From Agrobacterium tumefaciens (GTDB lineage: Bacteria > Pseudomonadota > Alphaproteobacteria > Rhizobiales > Rhizobiaceae), in the NCBI RefSeq assembly GCF_013337285.1, contig NZ_SUPW01000004.1, positions 124,001 through 188,000 on the forward strand: a stretch of 64,000 nt of DNA. The letters are read 5' to 3'. The notes under the pieces are model-generated. The model did not search any database and had not been told where the DNA came from. It worked only from the letters and a program-made list of their open reading frames with translations. Shown one piece after another: positions 35,751-44,351 of this stretch (the stretch's first letter is position 1; the number at the start of each line of letters is the position of its first letter). The translations under genes and the position numbers were made by a program.

Positions 35751-37223
35751 TTAGGCTGTCTTTTCCATTTCATCGAGCGCTGCCGCAAGACGTTTCTCTT
35801 CGCCGTAGTAGCGTGCGCGATCCCAGAAATGCGGTTTGCTGATGCCCGTCGAAACATGTCTGCCGATCAGCTTGCCCTGCGCATCTTCGCCTTCGATTTC
35901 ATATCGCATCAGATCCTGGGTAACGATGACATCGCCTTCCATGCCAATCACTTCGGTGATCTGCGTTATCCGGCGGGAGCCATCACGCAGGCGCGCCGCC
36001 TGAACGACGATATCGATCGATCCGGAGATAATTTCGCGCACCGTCTTGGCCGGCAGGGTAAAGCCGCCCATGGCGATCATCGACTCGATACGGCTGAGGC
36101 ATTCGCGCGGCGTGTTGGCGTGGAGCGTCCCCATCGAGCCGTCGTGACCGGTATTCATGGCCTGAAGCAGGTCGAAAACCTCAGGTCCGCGCACTTCGCC
36201 GACGATGATGCGTTCTGGGCGCATACGAAGGCAGTTCTTGACCAGATCGCGCATCGTGATCTCGCCTTCACCTTCGATGTTCGGCGGGCGTGTTTCCAGC
36301 CTCACCACATGCGGCTGCTGCAATTGCAGTTCAGCCGTGTCCTCACAGGTGATGACTCGTTCGTCCCTGTCGATGAAACTTGTCAGGCAGTTGAGCAACG
36401 TGGTCTTGCCGGAGCCGGTGCCCCCGGAGATAACGATATTGCAGCGGACGCGTCCGATGATCTTGAGCAAGGTCGCGCCCTCGGGCGTGATTGCGCCAAA
36501 ACGCACCAGCTGGTCGAGCGTCAACTTGTCCTTCTTGAATTTTCGGATCGTCAGCGCCGGCCCGTCGATGGCGAGCGGTGGCGCGATGACGTTGACGCGC
36601 GATCCGTCCGGCAGGCGGGCGTCGCATATCGGGCTCGATTCGTCCACGCGTCGGCCGACCTGGCTGACGATACGCTGGCAGATGGACAACAGCTGACCAT
36701 TGTCACGAAAGCGGATGTCGGATTCGATGGTCTTGCCGCCGACTTCGATGAAGGTCTGGCCGGATCCGTTGACCATGATATCGGCAATATCGTCGCGGGC
36801 GAGAAGCGGCTCCAGCGGGCCGTAACCGAGAACGTCATTGCAGATATCTTCGAGCAGTTCTTCCTGCTCGGCAATCGACATGGCGAAATTCTTGATCGTG
36901 ATGATATCGTTGACGATATCGCGAATTTCCTCGCGAGCGCTCTCCGCGTCGAGCTTGGCGAGCTGCGAAAGGTCGATCGTATCGATGAGCGCGGAGAAAA
37001 CCTGGCTCTTGGTATTGTAATAATCTTCCGTGCGGGCACGTTTTTTCTGCGGCGATTGCGATGCCGCGTTGACCTGTCGCGCTGCGGGCGACTGGCCGGG
37101 CTCCAGCGTGTCGATCGCAAGAGGCCGAGTTTCGGCCGCCACCGCCGCCTGCATGGGTACAGCTGCGGCCAGATCCGGCTTTGTGCTTCTGGCTGGGCCT
37201 TCAGACCCGCGTTTTCCGAACAT
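35751..37223 (-). CDS. ctpG: Tad pilus assembly ATPase (CpaF/TadA type)
   Basis: Cytoplasmic hexameric secretion ATPase that drives pilus assembly. 490 residues: a variable N-terminal 65 residues, an all-helical region, then the type II/IV secretion ATPase core. Walker A GGTGSGKT lies at 267-274, the Asp box near CEDTAEL, Walker B RPERIIVGEVRG and the His box GSMGTLHAN. Located between the CpaE-like and TadB-like genes in the ctp operon, 33 bp after ctpF. Confidence 0.95.
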   Translation of the reverse strand: MFGKRGSEGPARSTKPDLAAAVPMQAAVAAETRPLAIDTLEPGQSPAARQVNAASQSPQKKRARTEDYYNTKSQVFSALIDTIDLSQLAKLDAESAREEIRDIVNDIITIKNFAMSIAEQEELLEDICNDVLGYGPLEPLLARDDIADIMVNGSGQTFIEVGGKTIESDIRFRDNGQLLSICQRIVSQVGRRVDESSPICDARLPDGSRVNVIAPPLAIDGPALTIRKFKKDKLTLDQLVRFGAITPEGATLLKIIGRVRCNIVISGGTGSGKTTLLNCLTSFIDRDERVITCEDTAELQLQQPHVVRLETRPPNIEGEGEITMRDLVKNCLRMRPERIIVGEVRGPEVFDLLQAMNTGHDGSMGTLHANTPRECLSRIESMIAMGGFTLPAKTVREIISGSIDIVVQAARLRDGSRRITQITEVIGMEGDVIVTQDLMRYEIEGEDAQGKLIGRHVSTGISKPHFWDRARYYGEEKRLAAALDEMEKTA

Positions 37224-37256
37224 CGGCGTTTCCGTCTAAAGGCGCAGGGGCACACC

Positions 37257-38540
37257 CTATTTGCGCTTGAGAATATTCTTGAGTTTGTCCAGGCCGCCGC
37301 GTCTGCTTTTGCGCAGCACGGTGCGGCCCGTAATCGTATGGGCGATCTGTGAGAAGGTTTCCGCGATTTGGGATTTTTCATCCATCTCGCTGATCATGCG
37401 TCCGCTGTTGGCGGCATTGCCGAACAGCTGGGTATCGAATGGTATGATTGCGATGGGCTCGATTCCCAGCGGCTCAAAGAAGTCCGTCGGGGCGATCTCC
37501 GGGCGCTTTGGCACACCCACCTGATTGAGAATGAGGTGTGGCAACTTGTCGTTGGGCCGCAGTTTTAGCAGTGCGTCGAACAGGTTCTTCGTGTTGCGCA
37601 GATTTGCGAGATCCGGAACGGCCGTAATCACCACCTCGTCTGCTTCCGCAAGGACTGCCCGCGTCCAATCGCACCATTGGTGGGGAAGGTCGAGGACTGC
37701 AACTGGGGCACTACGCTGTAGAACCTCGAGTATAGGCAGAAAAGCCTGACGATCGAGATCATAGGTCCTGTCGAGAAGCGAAGGCGCCGCCAGGAGCGAC
37801 AGATGGTCGGAACATTTCGTCAAAAGGCGGTCGAGAAACACCTCGTCCAGCCTCTCCGGCGAAAACACGGCTTCCGCCATGCCTTGGGCAGGGTCCTGAT
37901 CGAAATCGATATTGGCGGTGCCATAGGCAAGATCCATATCGGCCAGAATTGTTTCCGTAGCGAACAGCGTGGAAATGCCGAAGGCGCAATTGTGCGCGAT
38001 CGTTGACGAGCCAACCCCGCCTTTGGCGCCGATGAAGGCGATGTTGCGGCCGAGCGGTTCCGCCTCCGGATCGACGAAGATCGTCGCGATCGAGGCAAGC
38101 AGATCGGCCATGGTGACGGGGGCGACAAGATATTCAGAAATACCGTTACGGATGAGATCGCGATAAAGCGTGATGTCATTGTGTCGGCCGATGATGATGA
38201 CACGGGTGGTGGGGTCACAAACTTCCGCCAGGGGGGCGAGATCATCCAGCAGCGAAGCGGGTGCGCTTGCCGTCTCCAGAATGATGAGATTGGGTGTGGG
38301 TGAGGCGGAAAACATCGTGGCTGCCGCGTTGATATCCCCCTTGGTCACCCGAAGGGTCACCTTGCTCATGCGCCTGTCACCGGACAATGCGTCCATGACG
38401 CCTTGCATATTGTCGCTGACACAGAAGGCATGGACGGAAATGCGGGGCAGGGGCCGCAGGCGATCCATATCGCCGGCGCGAACGGGCGCTTCGGCGTCAG
38501 TGCCGCTGTTTGACTTGATATCGTATTCTACAGCGCTCAT
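37257..38540 (-). CDS. ctpF: Tad pilus localisation ATPase (CpaE/TadZ type)
   Basis: ParA/MinD-like protein that places the pilus machine, probably at a pole. 427 residues: an N-terminal receiver-like domain (about 35-155) that lacks a clear phosphoacceptor context, then the ParA-type ATPase with the deviant Walker A KGGVGSS at 173-178 (GAKGGVGSSTIAHNCA) and DLAYGTANIDFD. Basic C-terminal tail (LRKSRRGGLDKLKNILKRK). 34 bp follow ctpE on the same strand. Confidence 0.92.
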   Translation of the reverse strand: MSAVEYDIKSNSGTDAEAPVRAGDMDRLRPLPRISVHAFCVSDNMQGVMDALSGDRRMSKVTLRVTKGDINAAATMFSASPTPNLIILETASAPASLLDDLAPLAEVCDPTTRVIIIGRHNDITLYRDLIRNGISEYLVAPVTMADLLASIATIFVDPEAEPLGRNIAFIGAKGGVGSSTIAHNCAFGISTLFATETILADMDLAYGTANIDFDQDPAQGMAEAVFSPERLDEVFLDRLLTKCSDHLSLLAAPSLLDRTYDLDRQAFLPILEVLQRSAPVAVLDLPHQWCDWTRAVLAEADEVVITAVPDLANLRNTKNLFDALLKLRPNDKLPHLILNQVGVPKRPEIAPTDFFEPLGIEPIAIIPFDTQLFGNAANSGRMISEMDEKSQIAETFSQIAHTITGRTVLRKSRRGGLDKLKNILKRK

Positions 38541-38574
38541 CGTCTATCCTGCCGTAACAAATGTTGGAACCGCA

Positions 38575-39255
38575 TCAGTCCGTCGCCGCCGTCGTGCTCT
38601 TGCCGCGGTAGGCGTCAATGACCACCGCGCGGCGCTCGGCATCGATCGGACTCATGCCCCGCGGGCCGACCAGATCCATGGGATTGGCAATCTGCGCGGC
38701 GAGATTACTCTGCGAAGCGCATCCGAAATTGTACCAGTTCTTGTTGGCAAAGGTGTTGTCCGAAAGGTCTTCGGGCCACTGACCGCATTGCCCGGTCATG
38801 GCGGTGACGGCGACATAACTCAGACGGATGGGCGCGGCGTCGCCATTCGGGGATGCCGCATAACGCGTTTCCATGATTTTGCCCGAGGGTACGCCAGCAC
38901 CGGAAAGCGTAGAGCGGATCTGCTTCGCCATTCTTGAGGCCGCCGCCGAATTGGCCGATCCCGACGGTGTCTGAATATTGATGATACCGGTCGACATGGA
39001 GGCATAATTCTGGGCGAAACCACGGACGTTATCCGCCACTGCGGTGGTCAGCCGGTTGTCGCCCGCCGAAACCGGAATATCCAGCGAATGCTCCGCTTCC
39101 GACAGGGTGATCGGATGGCGAGTGCGATAATCATCGGGAATGGCATTGGTCGTCAGCGGATCGCGTGCGCAGCCTTGCAGCAGGCCGGCGGCGAGCGCAA
39201 CCATGGAGACGAGACCGGCCCGTCTGAGAGAAGAAGAGGGGGTTATTTCCGGCAT
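38575..39255 (-). CDS. ctpE: Tad pilus lipoprotein (CpaD type)
   Basis: Outer-membrane-associated lipoprotein of the pilus secretion channel (CpaD family). The start at 39255 is chosen: AGGAAACGTC precedes it, and it gives a 226-residue protein with a normal lipoprotein signal ending in LLQGC at about 29. An earlier ATG at 39315, overlapping the ctpD stop, would place the lipobox cysteine near residue 49. The mature domain has DDYRTRHPITLSEAEHSLDIPV and NLAAQIANPMDLVGPRGMSPIDAERRAVVIDAYRGK, typical of CpaD. Confidence 0.88.
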   Translation of the reverse strand: MPEITPSSSLRRAGLVSMVALAAGLLQGCARDPLTTNAIPDDYRTRHPITLSEAEHSLDIPVSAGDNRLTTAVADNVRGFAQNYASMSTGIINIQTPSGSANSAAASRMAKQIRSTLSGAGVPSGKIMETRYAASPNGDAAPIRLSYVAVTAMTGQCGQWPEDLSDNTFANKNWYNFGCASQSNLAAQIANPMDLVGPRGMSPIDAERRAVVIDAYRGKSTTAATD

Positions 39256-39311
39256 GACGTTTCCTGCCCTGATCGGGCTTGCTCTGAAGAGGAGATTTCG
39301 CGCGCGTGTCG

Positions 39312-40895
39312 TCATTTGTAGATGAACCCCACTGATCCCTGATAGGGCGCTGCCTGGACCTGGTCTTTTCGGCCATAGACCTTGTTGACGCGGTTCATGA
39401 AATACATGGCGGCATCGTTTTCCGGGTTGAAGTTGTCATCCGGCCGGGCAATCTGGTTGCGCGCAACAGGCCGCACCAGATAAGGCGTGGCGATGATGAC
39501 AAGCTCCGTTTCGTTGCGGATAAAGTCCTTACTGCGGAAAAGCGTGCCGAAAATCGGGATTTTCGACATGCCCGGAAGTCCGGACATGGCCTGACGGACG
39601 TTGTCCTGAACAAGACCCGCGATCACGATCGATCCGCCGGACGGAAGTTCGACGGTTGTGGAGGTTTCGCGCTTGCGGACCGACATATAGGTCGAGCCGG
39701 GAATGTTCCGCCCATAGTTGCCGGTTACCACGTTGCCTTCATAGGTCGGCTCGGAGACATTGGTCTCAATTTTGAGACTTATTCTTCCCGGTGAAAGCAC
39801 CACGGGTTTGAAATTCAGGGTGATGCCGTAGTCGACTGTTTCCGTTTCGCGGGTGATGGTCGGAGTATTTGTATCCTTGTCGAGCGTAACTTCCTGGGTT
39901 CCGGCGATCCGGAAATCTCCCCCCACATAGAACTTGGCCTGTTCACCGGAGATGGCGGTGAGACTAGGTTCCGCAAGGGTACGCACGACACCGGCCTGCT
40001 CCATGGCGTTGAGATAGCTGGCAAAGTTCAGAGAGCCGGAACCTATTGAACCGCTGGCTATTCGCGAGGCAGTGCTAATTGCATTCCCAAGATTGGACGG
40101 ATTTGAGAACTCAAATCCGTTATTGCTTGTCGAGCTGCCGATGGAACCATTGAAGCCGAGCTGTTTCAACACCTGCCGGCTGACTTCGGCGACAGTCACC
40201 TTCAGTGTTACCTGATCCTCGCCCTCGATCGTCAACATGTTGACGATTTGCGATAATTGGCGTCGTTCGGCAAAAATAGCCGCATCGCCGCCATTGTCAC
40301 CGCCGGTGAGTGATATGTTGCGGGTGGTGGCTTCCCCGCCCTTCAGAAACGCGTCGGCGAGCTGCACGGCACGCGCAGAATCCTGCGGCGTGCGCACAGA
40401 TCCGGTAAGGACGATGTTGTCCGAAACGATTTCCACCTTGATATCCGACTCGGGAATAAAACGGCGGATATTCGCCTCAAGACCGGAGATGTCGCGCTCT
40501 ACTTCAAGATCGAGGCTGACGATTTCGCGACCGCCCTCACCGAAAATGAAAATATTGGTCTGTCCCACCGTTTTTCCGAAGAGGTAAATACGGCGCGAAG
40601 TGCGTGTTACGGCATCGGCAAGGCTTGGGTCCGCAACGAGAATGTCGTGGGCATCCTCAGGCAGATCAATGACCAGCGCCTTGTTGAGGCCGAGCTTCAG
40701 GCGTTTGCGGATGCCTGACCCACTCTCGGTAATCCGCACGATACTTGCACTTTGTGCCGCAGCTTCGCCAAGGCGCAGAAATTCAGGCGAATGCGGGCCT
40801 GGAATGCCTGAAAAAGCTACGCAGAATGCAAGCCCGCCCAGCATCGATGAACGCAGGTGTTTTTTAACACGCCTTGTCATGAACCCCCCGGTCAT
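39312..40895 (-). CDS. ctpD: Tad pilus secretin (CpaC/RcpA type)
   Basis: Outer-membrane secretin through which the pilus leaves the cell. 527 residues with a signal peptide, an N-terminal pilus-formation domain (KRLKLGLNKALVIDLPEDAHDILVADPSLADAV), a BON-like segment (about 135-190) and the secretin core (VTLKVTVAEVSRQVLKQLGFN to the end, with VPVLSG-type turn SGLPGMSKIPIFGTLF). The ATG at 40895 overlaps the ctpC stop and is preceded by AAGGAG; a second ATG at 40880 is less well placed. Confidence 0.94.
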   Translation of the reverse strand: MTGGFMTRRVKKHLRSSMLGGLAFCVAFSGIPGPHSPEFLRLGEAAAQSASIVRITESGSGIRKRLKLGLNKALVIDLPEDAHDILVADPSLADAVTRTSRRIYLFGKTVGQTNIFIFGEGGREIVSLDLEVERDISGLEANIRRFIPESDIKVEIVSDNIVLTGSVRTPQDSARAVQLADAFLKGGEATTRNISLTGGDNGGDAAIFAERRQLSQIVNMLTIEGEDQVTLKVTVAEVSRQVLKQLGFNGSIGSSTSNNGFEFSNPSNLGNAISTASRIASGSIGSGSLNFASYLNAMEQAGVVRTLAEPSLTAISGEQAKFYVGGDFRIAGTQEVTLDKDTNTPTITRETETVDYGITLNFKPVVLSPGRISLKIETNVSEPTYEGNVVTGNYGRNIPGSTYMSVRKRETSTTVELPSGGSIVIAGLVQDNVRQAMSGLPGMSKIPIFGTLFRSKDFIRNETELVIIATPYLVRPVARNQIARPDDNFNPENDAAMYFMNRVNKVYGRKDQVQAAPYQGSVGFIYK

Positions 40896-41698
40896 TGTGA
40901 TGCTCCTTGACTGCCCTTGACGATCGATCCGGACTTGATCACCTGAATTTCCGGCTGACCGGAGCCGCCGTTGAGAAGATAGCCCGCTGAAAGCGTATCG
41001 TTTTCCTGCGCGTCGGCGATCGAGCGCAGAGCAAGAGTGAGGCGATCCGCCATCTGCTGCGCCACCGTTATGATTTTCGCCTGTTCTGGGGTCAGTTCCA
41101 GAGTTGCAGTCGCACCGACGACGGCGGAAATGCCGTCCTCGCCTTCCTTTATCTGTTGGTCGATTGCGAGAACCCGGACATTGTTCAAAACATTCTCAGT
41201 GAGGAAATTGCCGTTATCGCCCTTGCGAACCATGATGACATCGACCCGGTCATTCGGAAGCACGAAACCGCCGGCGCCGGTGGAGACGGAAATTTCCGTG
41301 GCGACGGCGCGTTTTCCAGCCGGCAGAAGCGAAGACATGATGCGGGTGCTGGAATCGACGACTTTTTCCGGTCGTACCGGTTCACCCTCGAACAGGGGCA
41401 ACCGCACAACAGCGCCGGTGAGTTCGGTGATCGCATTCGGGTTTTTTGCTTCGGTTATGAAATTATCGACGACATTGCCCTGCGGCCATGGTGTCCAGCG
41501 CATTGAACTATCGTTCAGGCGGCTGCCGACGGGCAAGTTGACGGAGGAAACGAGAACATTGACCGTCGGTTCCTTCTGGATAATCGTCTCCGCTTTTTCG
41601 ATGACCTGCTTTGCGCCGGAAATCTGCATGGCGACGAGACCGGCAAGACCGGCAGCGACCAGGGCAACGGATAGAATGACGATACGCGACGGTTTCAT
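40892..41698 (-). CDS. ctpC: Tad pilus assembly protein (CpaB/RcpC type)
   Basis: Periplasmic component with an N-terminal membrane anchor and an SAF domain. 268 residues: helix at 6-24, then VNVLVSSVNLPVGSRLNDSSMRWTPWPQG (SAF), VVRLPLFEGEPVRPEKVV and an RcpC-like C-terminal part (VDVIMVRKGDNGNFLTENVLNNVRVLAIDQQ). It overlaps the ctpD start by 4 bp. A 125 bp gap separates it from ctpB. Confidence 0.92.
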   Translation of the reverse strand: MKPSRIVILSVALVAAGLAGLVAMQISGAKQVIEKAETIIQKEPTVNVLVSSVNLPVGSRLNDSSMRWTPWPQGNVVDNFITEAKNPNAITELTGAVVRLPLFEGEPVRPEKVVDSSTRIMSSLLPAGKRAVATEISVSTGAGGFVLPNDRVDVIMVRKGDNGNFLTENVLNNVRVLAIDQQIKEGEDGISAVVGATATLELTPEQAKIITVAQQMADRLTLALRSIADAQENDTLSAGYLLNGGSGQPEIQVIKSGSIVKGSQGASQ

Positions 41699-41823
41699 GC
41701 TCGATCCTTGAGGGAATCAGGTTGCTCTCCCCTCAGGATGGCGTGTGATTGGTATAATTATGGTTAATATTATGCTTGGATTTGTGGTTAATGGGCCTTT
41801 AATCCGTGAACACTGTAACTCGT

Positions 41824-42336
41824 TCAGGAAAGACTGGCGATGGCGGCCTTTACAAGCGGCGCCTCACCATAGGTCAGAAGGCCGGCAATGGCGATGCCGA
41901 TGCCATAAGGGATTTTTTTTGCCACCAGCAGGGAATCCGGAATGGGAATGCCGATCGCCATGATTTCCTGCGAGCGTGATCGCAAAAGCAGGATACCAAG
42001 CGTTAATACGCCACCTATGACGGTAACCCCGAGCAGGAATTCGATAAGCGAAGAGTTGAATCCATACCAGACCGTAGCTGCGGTCAACAATTTGGCGTCC
42101 CCACCGCCCATCACATTGGCCGCGAAGAGCGTAAAACAGGCAAAAAAAACAGCCGCCGCCGCTGCAATGCTCATTGCGAAAGTTTGCCATTCCATGCCCG
42201 TAAACGGTGCGATCACAAGGAAGCAAACTAGCAAGATGAGCGGTATTCTGTTCGGTATGGTCATGCTGAATAGATCGTTCAGCGCAGCAAAAGCGAGGCA
42301 CAAAGGCAAGGTCAGAAAAATTGCTGCTACGACCAT
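41824..42336 (-). CDS. ctpB: Prepilin peptidase (CpaA/TadV type)
   Basis: Inner-membrane aspartic peptidase that removes the leader of the Flp-type pilin. 170 residues from the ATG at 42336, preceded by AGGAT at the right distance; a longer frame to 42405 lacks such support. Hydrophobic throughout with about five or six helices. The active-site aspartates are in AALNDLFSMTIPNRIPL and in MGGGDAKLLTA (GxGD motif). Confidence 0.9.
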   Translation of the reverse strand: MVVAAIFLTLPLCLAFAALNDLFSMTIPNRIPLILLVCFLVIAPFTGMEWQTFAMSIAAAAAVFFACFTLFAANVMGGGDAKLLTAATVWYGFNSSLIEFLLGVTVIGGVLTLGILLLRSRSQEIMAIGIPIPDSLLVAKKIPYGIGIAIAGLLTYGEAPLVKAAIASLS

Positions 42337-42405
42337 CGGATTAATCCTACAGAGGATTTGGTAAAAGAGTGGCAACAACGCAGGGAGGTTGCCTGAAAAT
42401 ACCAA

Positions 42406-42435
42406 GATGGCCGCCCTTTTTTAGGGGCGGCCATC
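42406..42435 (-). promoter_or_regulatory. Hairpin between ctpA and ctpB
   Basis: GATGGCCGCCC (42406-42416) pairs perfectly with GGGCGGCCATC (42425-42435). On the minus strand only a weak T-rich stretch (TTGGTATTTTC) follows. It may act as a partial terminator or 3' stabiliser so that the pilin message exceeds that of the machinery genes. Confidence 0.6.
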
Positions 42436-42453
42436 TACAAAATTATGCGGAAA

Positions 42454-42642
42454 TTACTTTCCAGATGCAGTGGCGGCAGTCGTCATCTTCGTCCCAATGT
42501 TCTTGAAAAGTGTACCGATTTGGCTGCCGACGGTCGTTGCGCCACCGATGATTGCAACGGAAATAAGCGCGGCGATCAGGCCATATTCAATTGCCGTGGC
42601 GCCGGATTCGTCCTTGAGGAAACGAGCGAAAATCTTGGTCAT
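42454..42642 (-). CDS. ctpA: Flp/Fap-type major pilin
   Basis: 62-residue prepilin of the Tad/common pilus. The short basic leader MTKIFARFLKDESG ends at Gly14, the cleavage point for the prepilin peptidase, followed by the Flp motif ATAIEYGLIAALISVAIIGG (residues 15-34) with the Glu-Tyr pair. The C-terminal part is Thr/Gly/Lys-rich. A GGAG ribosome-binding site lies seven bases upstream of the ATG. First gene of the ctp cluster. Confidence 0.95.
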   Translation of the reverse strand: MTKIFARFLKDESGATAIEYGLIAALISVAIIGGATTVGSQIGTLFKNIGTKMTTAATASGK

Positions 42643-43055
42643 GAGTATCTCCTAACTCTTGTTTGGTTCAGCACGCCGACAACTGTTTTCCGTTGTTCGG
42701 TTGCGTTCAAACTACATCCGAGCGATTTCCAAGCACTTAAAAAAAAGGCTTAATCTAAAGTAAACGGCATGATGAGTTTCTCTTGGTAAACAAAGATAAA
42801 AAGTATTGCCCGTATTTTTATATTTGCTGATAAACAAATATATTCCGCTGCGAGGGAATTCCCATTTTTGGAAAGCTACTCCCTCAATGGAACATATATG
42901 TCCAATTTTGATGCAGACCGGTTGGGGCGAAAAATGACTTCAACTGTGCATGGTTACTGCCCACATCGTGTACTCTCGCCATTTAACGCTTCATTCACTA
43001 AAACCGCGCATTCTGCGACGCAGTGAAGTGCAGTTTATGAACAAGGGCCAAAAGC
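42643..43055. other. 413 bp AT-rich divergent intergenic region between the pilin and the secretin-domain gene
   Basis: No gene is seen here. The stretch is much richer in A and T than its surroundings, mostly at 42730-42900, and presumably carries the promoters of ctpA (minus) and of the gene at 43056 (plus). I could not define convincing -35/-10 pairs or operators by eye. Confidence 0.6.
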
Positions 43056-43466
43056 GTGTCATCCGGAAAACTGGCGAAAATTGTGGTCGGCTTGTCCGTC
43101 ATTATGGGAGGCTCGTCGCAATCTGTTTTCGCCCAGGAAGACATATTGCGCGTTTCGATGAACCACGCCCGTGTTCTCCGTCTCGATCGTCCCGTCAGCA
43201 AGGTTATTGTTGGGAATTCGAAAGTTGCTGATGCCACGGTCGCCGATGCCACAACCATTGTGCTGACCGGCCGCAGTTTCGGAACGACAAATCTCGTGCT
43301 TCTTGATGCCGACGGCAATCCGATCGTCGATGAGCGCATTCTCGTCTCCATCGATGAAGGCAATACGGTTCGCGTTTTCCGCCAGACGGAACGAACCGTG
43401 CTTTCCTGTACGCCGAATTGCGAACAACACTCGCAAAACAGTGGCGACAAAGACTCCCAGCCGTAA
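43056..43466 (+). CDS. Stand-alone pilus-formation N-terminal (secretin N-domain) protein
   Basis: 136 residues starting at GTG 43056, with AAGGG nine bases upstream. Signal peptide to about residue 26 (cleavage after VFA). The mature part ILRVSMNHARVLRLDRPVSKVIVGNSKVADATVADATTIVLTGRSFGTTNLVLLDADGNPI matches the N-terminal domain of CpaC secretins (compare ctpD residues 60-130) but no secretin core follows. The C-terminal tail holds two cysteines (LSCTPNCEQ) and is polar. Divergent from the pilin gene; perhaps an accessory factor for the Ctp secretin. Confidence 0.8.
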   Translation: MSSGKLAKIVVGLSVIMGGSSQSVFAQEDILRVSMNHARVLRLDRPVSKVIVGNSKVADATVADATTIVLTGRSFGTTNLVLLDADGNPIVDERILVSIDEGNTVRVFRQTERTVLSCTPNCEQHSQNSGDKDSQP

Positions 43467-43616
43467 ACTCGGCGAGGCCAGACGAGGCTTTCAAATACAA
43501 TGATTTTGCATGAAGGAACGGCAGGCATTTTGTCGGCGTGACAAATGTTGCGTTCCCGCAGGCGGCAATCGTTTTTTTGGGGAAACGGGAGCCAGGAGTT
43601 GATCAGATCGAAAAAA

Positions 43617-43668
43617 CACAACATGCGCCCCTGCGTTTCGCGGGAGGCCTGCATGTTGCTGTTTTTTC
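43617..43668. terminator. Bidirectional hairpin between the secretin-domain gene and tRNA-Leu
   Basis: CAACATGC (43619-43626) pairs with GCATGTTG (43651-43658). An inner CCTGCG/CGCGGG pairing strengthens it, and it has an A-run before and a T-run after. It can end both the plus-strand message from 43056 (150 bp after its stop) and the minus-strand tRNA transcript. Confidence 0.65.
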
Positions 43669-43705
43669 GTCTAAGTCATTGATCTGGCTAAGATCAAAAA
43701 AGGAA

Positions 43706-43792
43706 TGGTGCCCAGAAGAGGACTCGAACCTCCACACCCTTTCGAGTACCAGCACCTGAAGCTGGCGCGTCTACCAATTCCGCCATCTGGGC
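43706..43792 (-). tRNA. tRNA-Leu (CAG)
   Basis: Read on the minus strand: acceptor GCCCAGA pairs with TCTGGGC, D-arm GGCGGAATTGGTAGACGCG, anticodon stem CCAGC-TTCAGGT-GCTGG with anticodon CAG, a long variable arm as in tRNA-Leu, and the T-loop GGTTCGAGTCC. CCA is encoded at the 3' end. Total 87 nt. Confidence 0.97.
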
Positions 43793-43912
43793 GACGGAGA
43801 GCGATGTACGAGGGCAGCCGCCCGGTGTCAACAGGCTTTTTGAACTTTTATGACGATCATTGATTTTAAAGGGAAAAAACTTGGTTAGAGGCTGTTGAAA
43901 CATGTCGCCGGG

Positions 43913-44218
43913 TCAGGTGTCGAGTCCGTCATGCTTCGTTCTGTCCACATGGCCGAGATCGCGGTCCGGATCGATGATATCGCGGATTCTCTGTTTGAGC
44001 TCTTTTGGGCTGGGAAAACCGCCATCGCGCTTGCGTTCCCATATGATGGCTCCGTCCACAGTGATCTCAAACAGGCCGCCGGTTGAGGGAATGAGGCTGA
44101 CTTCGCCGATATCAGAAGCGAAGGTTTGCAAAATCTCCTGTGCCATCCAGCCCGCGCGCAGCAGCCAGTTGCATTGCGTGCAATAGCGAATGGTTATGTG
44201 AGGCTTGGTGTCACTCAT
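43913..44218 (-). CDS. SelT/SelW/SelH (Rdx) family thioredoxin-like protein
   Basis: 101-residue redox protein. The N-terminal strand ITIRYCTQCNWLLRAGWMAQEIL contains a CxxC in the place of the selenocysteine of animal SelW, and GEVSLIPSTGGLFEITVDGAIIWERKRDGGFPSPKELKQRIRD is the typical second half. Role in the cell is not known; a thiol-redox function is assumed for the family. Single gene convergent toward tRNA-Leu's upstream side and divergent from the DoxX gene. Confidence 0.88.
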   Translation of the reverse strand: MSDTKPHITIRYCTQCNWLLRAGWMAQEILQTFASDIGEVSLIPSTGGLFEITVDGAIIWERKRDGGFPSPKELKQRIRDIIDPDRDLGHVDRTKHDGLDT

Positions 44219-44351
44219 GGTTACGTCTCCTTCAAGGTCCGGTCACGATAATGTCAACTATAACACTCATGTTTTTACCCGGCGCGTTCTTGTTCTTATC
44301 ACGGAGCTTTGCGAACAGATAAGCCATCGAAGGCTGAAACGTGGAGATCCT

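Noticed and set aside
35829..37352. Open frame of about 500 codons on the plus strand
   Set aside because: It lies wholly opposite the ctpG ATPase, which has all secretion ATPase motifs. The opposite frame is low-information Arg/Asp/His-rich sequence, typical of antisense frames in GC-rich genes.
43706..43792. tRNA-Leu as an integration site of a genomic island
   Set aside because: No integrase, no repeated tRNA 3' end and no change in gene style on either side were seen.
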